From Candidatus Cloacimonadota bacterium (GTDB lineage: Bacteria; Cloacimonadota; Cloacimonadia; Cloacimonadales; TCS61), in the NCBI GenBank assembly GCA_021157525.1, contig JAGGWK010000020.1, forward strand, positions 1 to 54,942: a stretch of 54,942 bases of DNA, in the 5' to 3' direction. The notes below the pieces were generated by a model. That model was not told where the DNA came from. It saw only the letters and a list, made by a program, of their open reading frames with translations, and searched no databases. Positions 54,062 through 54,942 of this stretch are shown here, one piece after another. The position numbers and the translations under genes are program-made. The stretch's first letter is position 1. Each line of letters begins with the position of its first letter.

Positions 54062-54942
54062 TCACAACTCTTCTTCACCGTGCAGTTTGTTCATTATTTT
54101 CTTTTCTGTTTTATAAGAAATATGATCAACGATGCTATAAATAGACGGAACAATCAATAAGGTAAAGAATGTTGCGGAAATCAAACCACCGATGACAGCA
54201 ATCGCCATTGGTGCTCGCATCTCTGATCCCTCTCCGGTACTAACTGCCATTGGAAGCATACCCATAATTGTCGTTATTGAAGTAATCAGCACAGGTCTGA
54301 TTCTATCCTGACCTGCCTGCAAAAGAGCCTTATGCTTTTCAATTCCTTGGTTTATCAATTGATTAGCACGATCAATAAGTACAATTCCGTTATTTACCAC
54401 AATACCCGCCAGAATTATAATTCCAATAAAAGCAGGGATACTGAGAGTTGTTCCTGTTATAAATAATGCTAAAATCACTCCTATAATTGCGAGTGGCATT
54501 GTAAACATTATTATGAACGGTTGACTAAAGGACTCAAATTGGGAAGCCATAACGACATAAATCAGAACGATAGCAAGAAGTAAAGCCTGAATCAAACTTT
54601 TAAAACTATCTTTCATATCTTTGTAAGAACCACCAAATTCGATAAAATACCCTGAAGGAAGATTTTTTTGAATATCACTAATTGATTCTTTCACCTCTTT
54701 TATTGTGGACCCTAAATCCCTATCAAAGATATTTGCTGTTACCGTTGCTTTTCTTGTCTGATGCTCACGCTCAATTTTTAAAGGTCCATAGCCTTCCTTA
54801 ATTTCAGCAACTTGCTTTAGAGGTACTGAGAATCCTAAAGGTGAGCTGATACTGATGTTCTCAATTTCTTGTAAGGAATTCCTGCTTTCTTCTTTCAGTC
54901 TAACCCGAATATCGGTTTCATCTCCGTTTTCCTCTCGGAAAA
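54062..54942 (-). CDS. RND-family efflux transporter, C-terminal part (truncated by the window)
   Basis: The frame stays open to the right edge, so 293 codons (292 residues before the stop) are visible and the N-terminal two-thirds lie outside. The periplasmic end (A-T-V-T-A-N-I-F-D-R-D-L-G) leads into six helices with the hallmark segments V-M-A-S-Q-F-E-S-F, M-P-L-A-I-I-G-V and the A-G-I-V-V-N-N-G-I-V-L-I-D loop, then R-I-R-P-V-L-I-T-S, G-M-L-P-M-A and P-M-A-I-A-V-I-G-G. This is an AcrB/CusA-type inner-membrane exchanger working with a membrane-fusion protein and outer-membrane channel not seen here. The substrate is unknown. It is AT-rich like the genes before it. Confidence 0.9.
   Translation of the reverse strand, partial: FREENGDETDIRVRLKEESRNSLQEIENISISSPLGFSVPLKQVAEIKEGYGPLKIEREHQTRKATVTANIFDRDLGSTIKEVKESISDIQKNLPSGYFIEFGGSYKDMKDSFKSLIQALLLAIVLIYVVMASQFESFSQPFIIMFTMPLAIIGVILALFITGTTLSIPAFIGIIILAGIVVNNGIVLIDRANQLINQGIEKHKALLQAGQDRIRPVLITSITTIMGMLPMAVSTGEGSEMRAPMAIAVIGGLISATFFTLLIVPSIYSIVDHISYKTEKKIMNKLHGEEEL

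Noticed and set aside
1-54942. rRNA, tRNA genes, CRISPR arrays and insertion sequences
   Set aside because: No rRNA core sequences, tRNA cloverleaf with a conserved T-arm, regularly spaced repeats or transposase genes were recognised in any gap.

Overview
This is about 55 kb of bacterial chromosome. Most genes lie on the minus strand and are packed into long operons; GC looks moderate except for an AT-rich right end. The gene set suggests an anaerobic, Gram-negative member of the FCB group, most likely Candidatus Cloacimonadota. The pointers are a GWxTD-domain secreted protein, a FlgD-type C-terminal sorting tail, a Bacteroidetes-type secreted 'asparagine synthetase B'-like protein, ExbB/ExbD/AgmX envelope proteins and TPR-rich exported proteins. 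That placement is an inference from gene content; no rRNA is present.

Layout. 1-800: the tail of a secreted protein, its terminator, an intergenic repeat and the decayed end of a HAD hydrolase gene. 796-8321: housekeeping genes on the minus strand (hutI, an RlmL-like methyltransferase, ribosomal protein S1, a secreted protein, hemW and rph). 8792-27095: one tightly packed 13-gene minus-strand operon that looks like an anaerobic purine/azaheterocycle catabolic pathway. It encodes two molybdenum hydroxylases, a dihydropyrimidine-dehydrogenase-like FAD/FMN/Fe-S protein, SsnA, a YgeY-like peptidase, two fold-type-II PLP enzymes, a hydantoinase, YgeW carbamoyltransferase, MocA and an XdhC-type maturation factor. 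A promoter-like site lies upstream and a rho-independent terminator closes it. 27186-30323: mnmA, an acyl-CoA dehydrogenase and a small membrane protein. 30426-43380: a nine-gene minus-strand operon made of a predicted beta-barrel, two exported TPR proteins (one of 1410 residues), a small secreted basic protein, ExbB, two ExbD-like proteins, an AgmX/TonB-like protein and priA. 43481-48633: yraN, the GWxTD protein and dnaE. 48807-52570: a plus-strand pair, a TetR regulator and a 1055-residue MutL-type ATPase. 52560-54942: AT-rich DNA with an eroded surface-protein end, GtrA, a CDP-alcohol phosphatidyltransferase and the C-terminal part of an RND transporter.

How the genes work together. The purine operon carries its own molybdenum-cofactor finishing steps (MocA, XdhC) beside the hydroxylases that need them. 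The downstream order of ring hydrolases, peptidase, carbamoyltransferase and PLP lyase-type enzymes fits breakdown to ammonia, CO2, small acids and carbamoyl phosphate. The 43-30 kb operon looks like an ion-driven, envelope-spanning machine, related in parts list to Tol/Exb and to the myxobacterial Agl/Glt apparatus; its exact job is unknown.

Two genome-scale signals stand out. The word GCATCC/GGATGC is strongly over-represented on both strands everywhere except the AT-rich right end. A TTGACA/TTGACG box recurs 45-65 bases (129 in one case) before operon starts, usually without a clear TATAAT partner.
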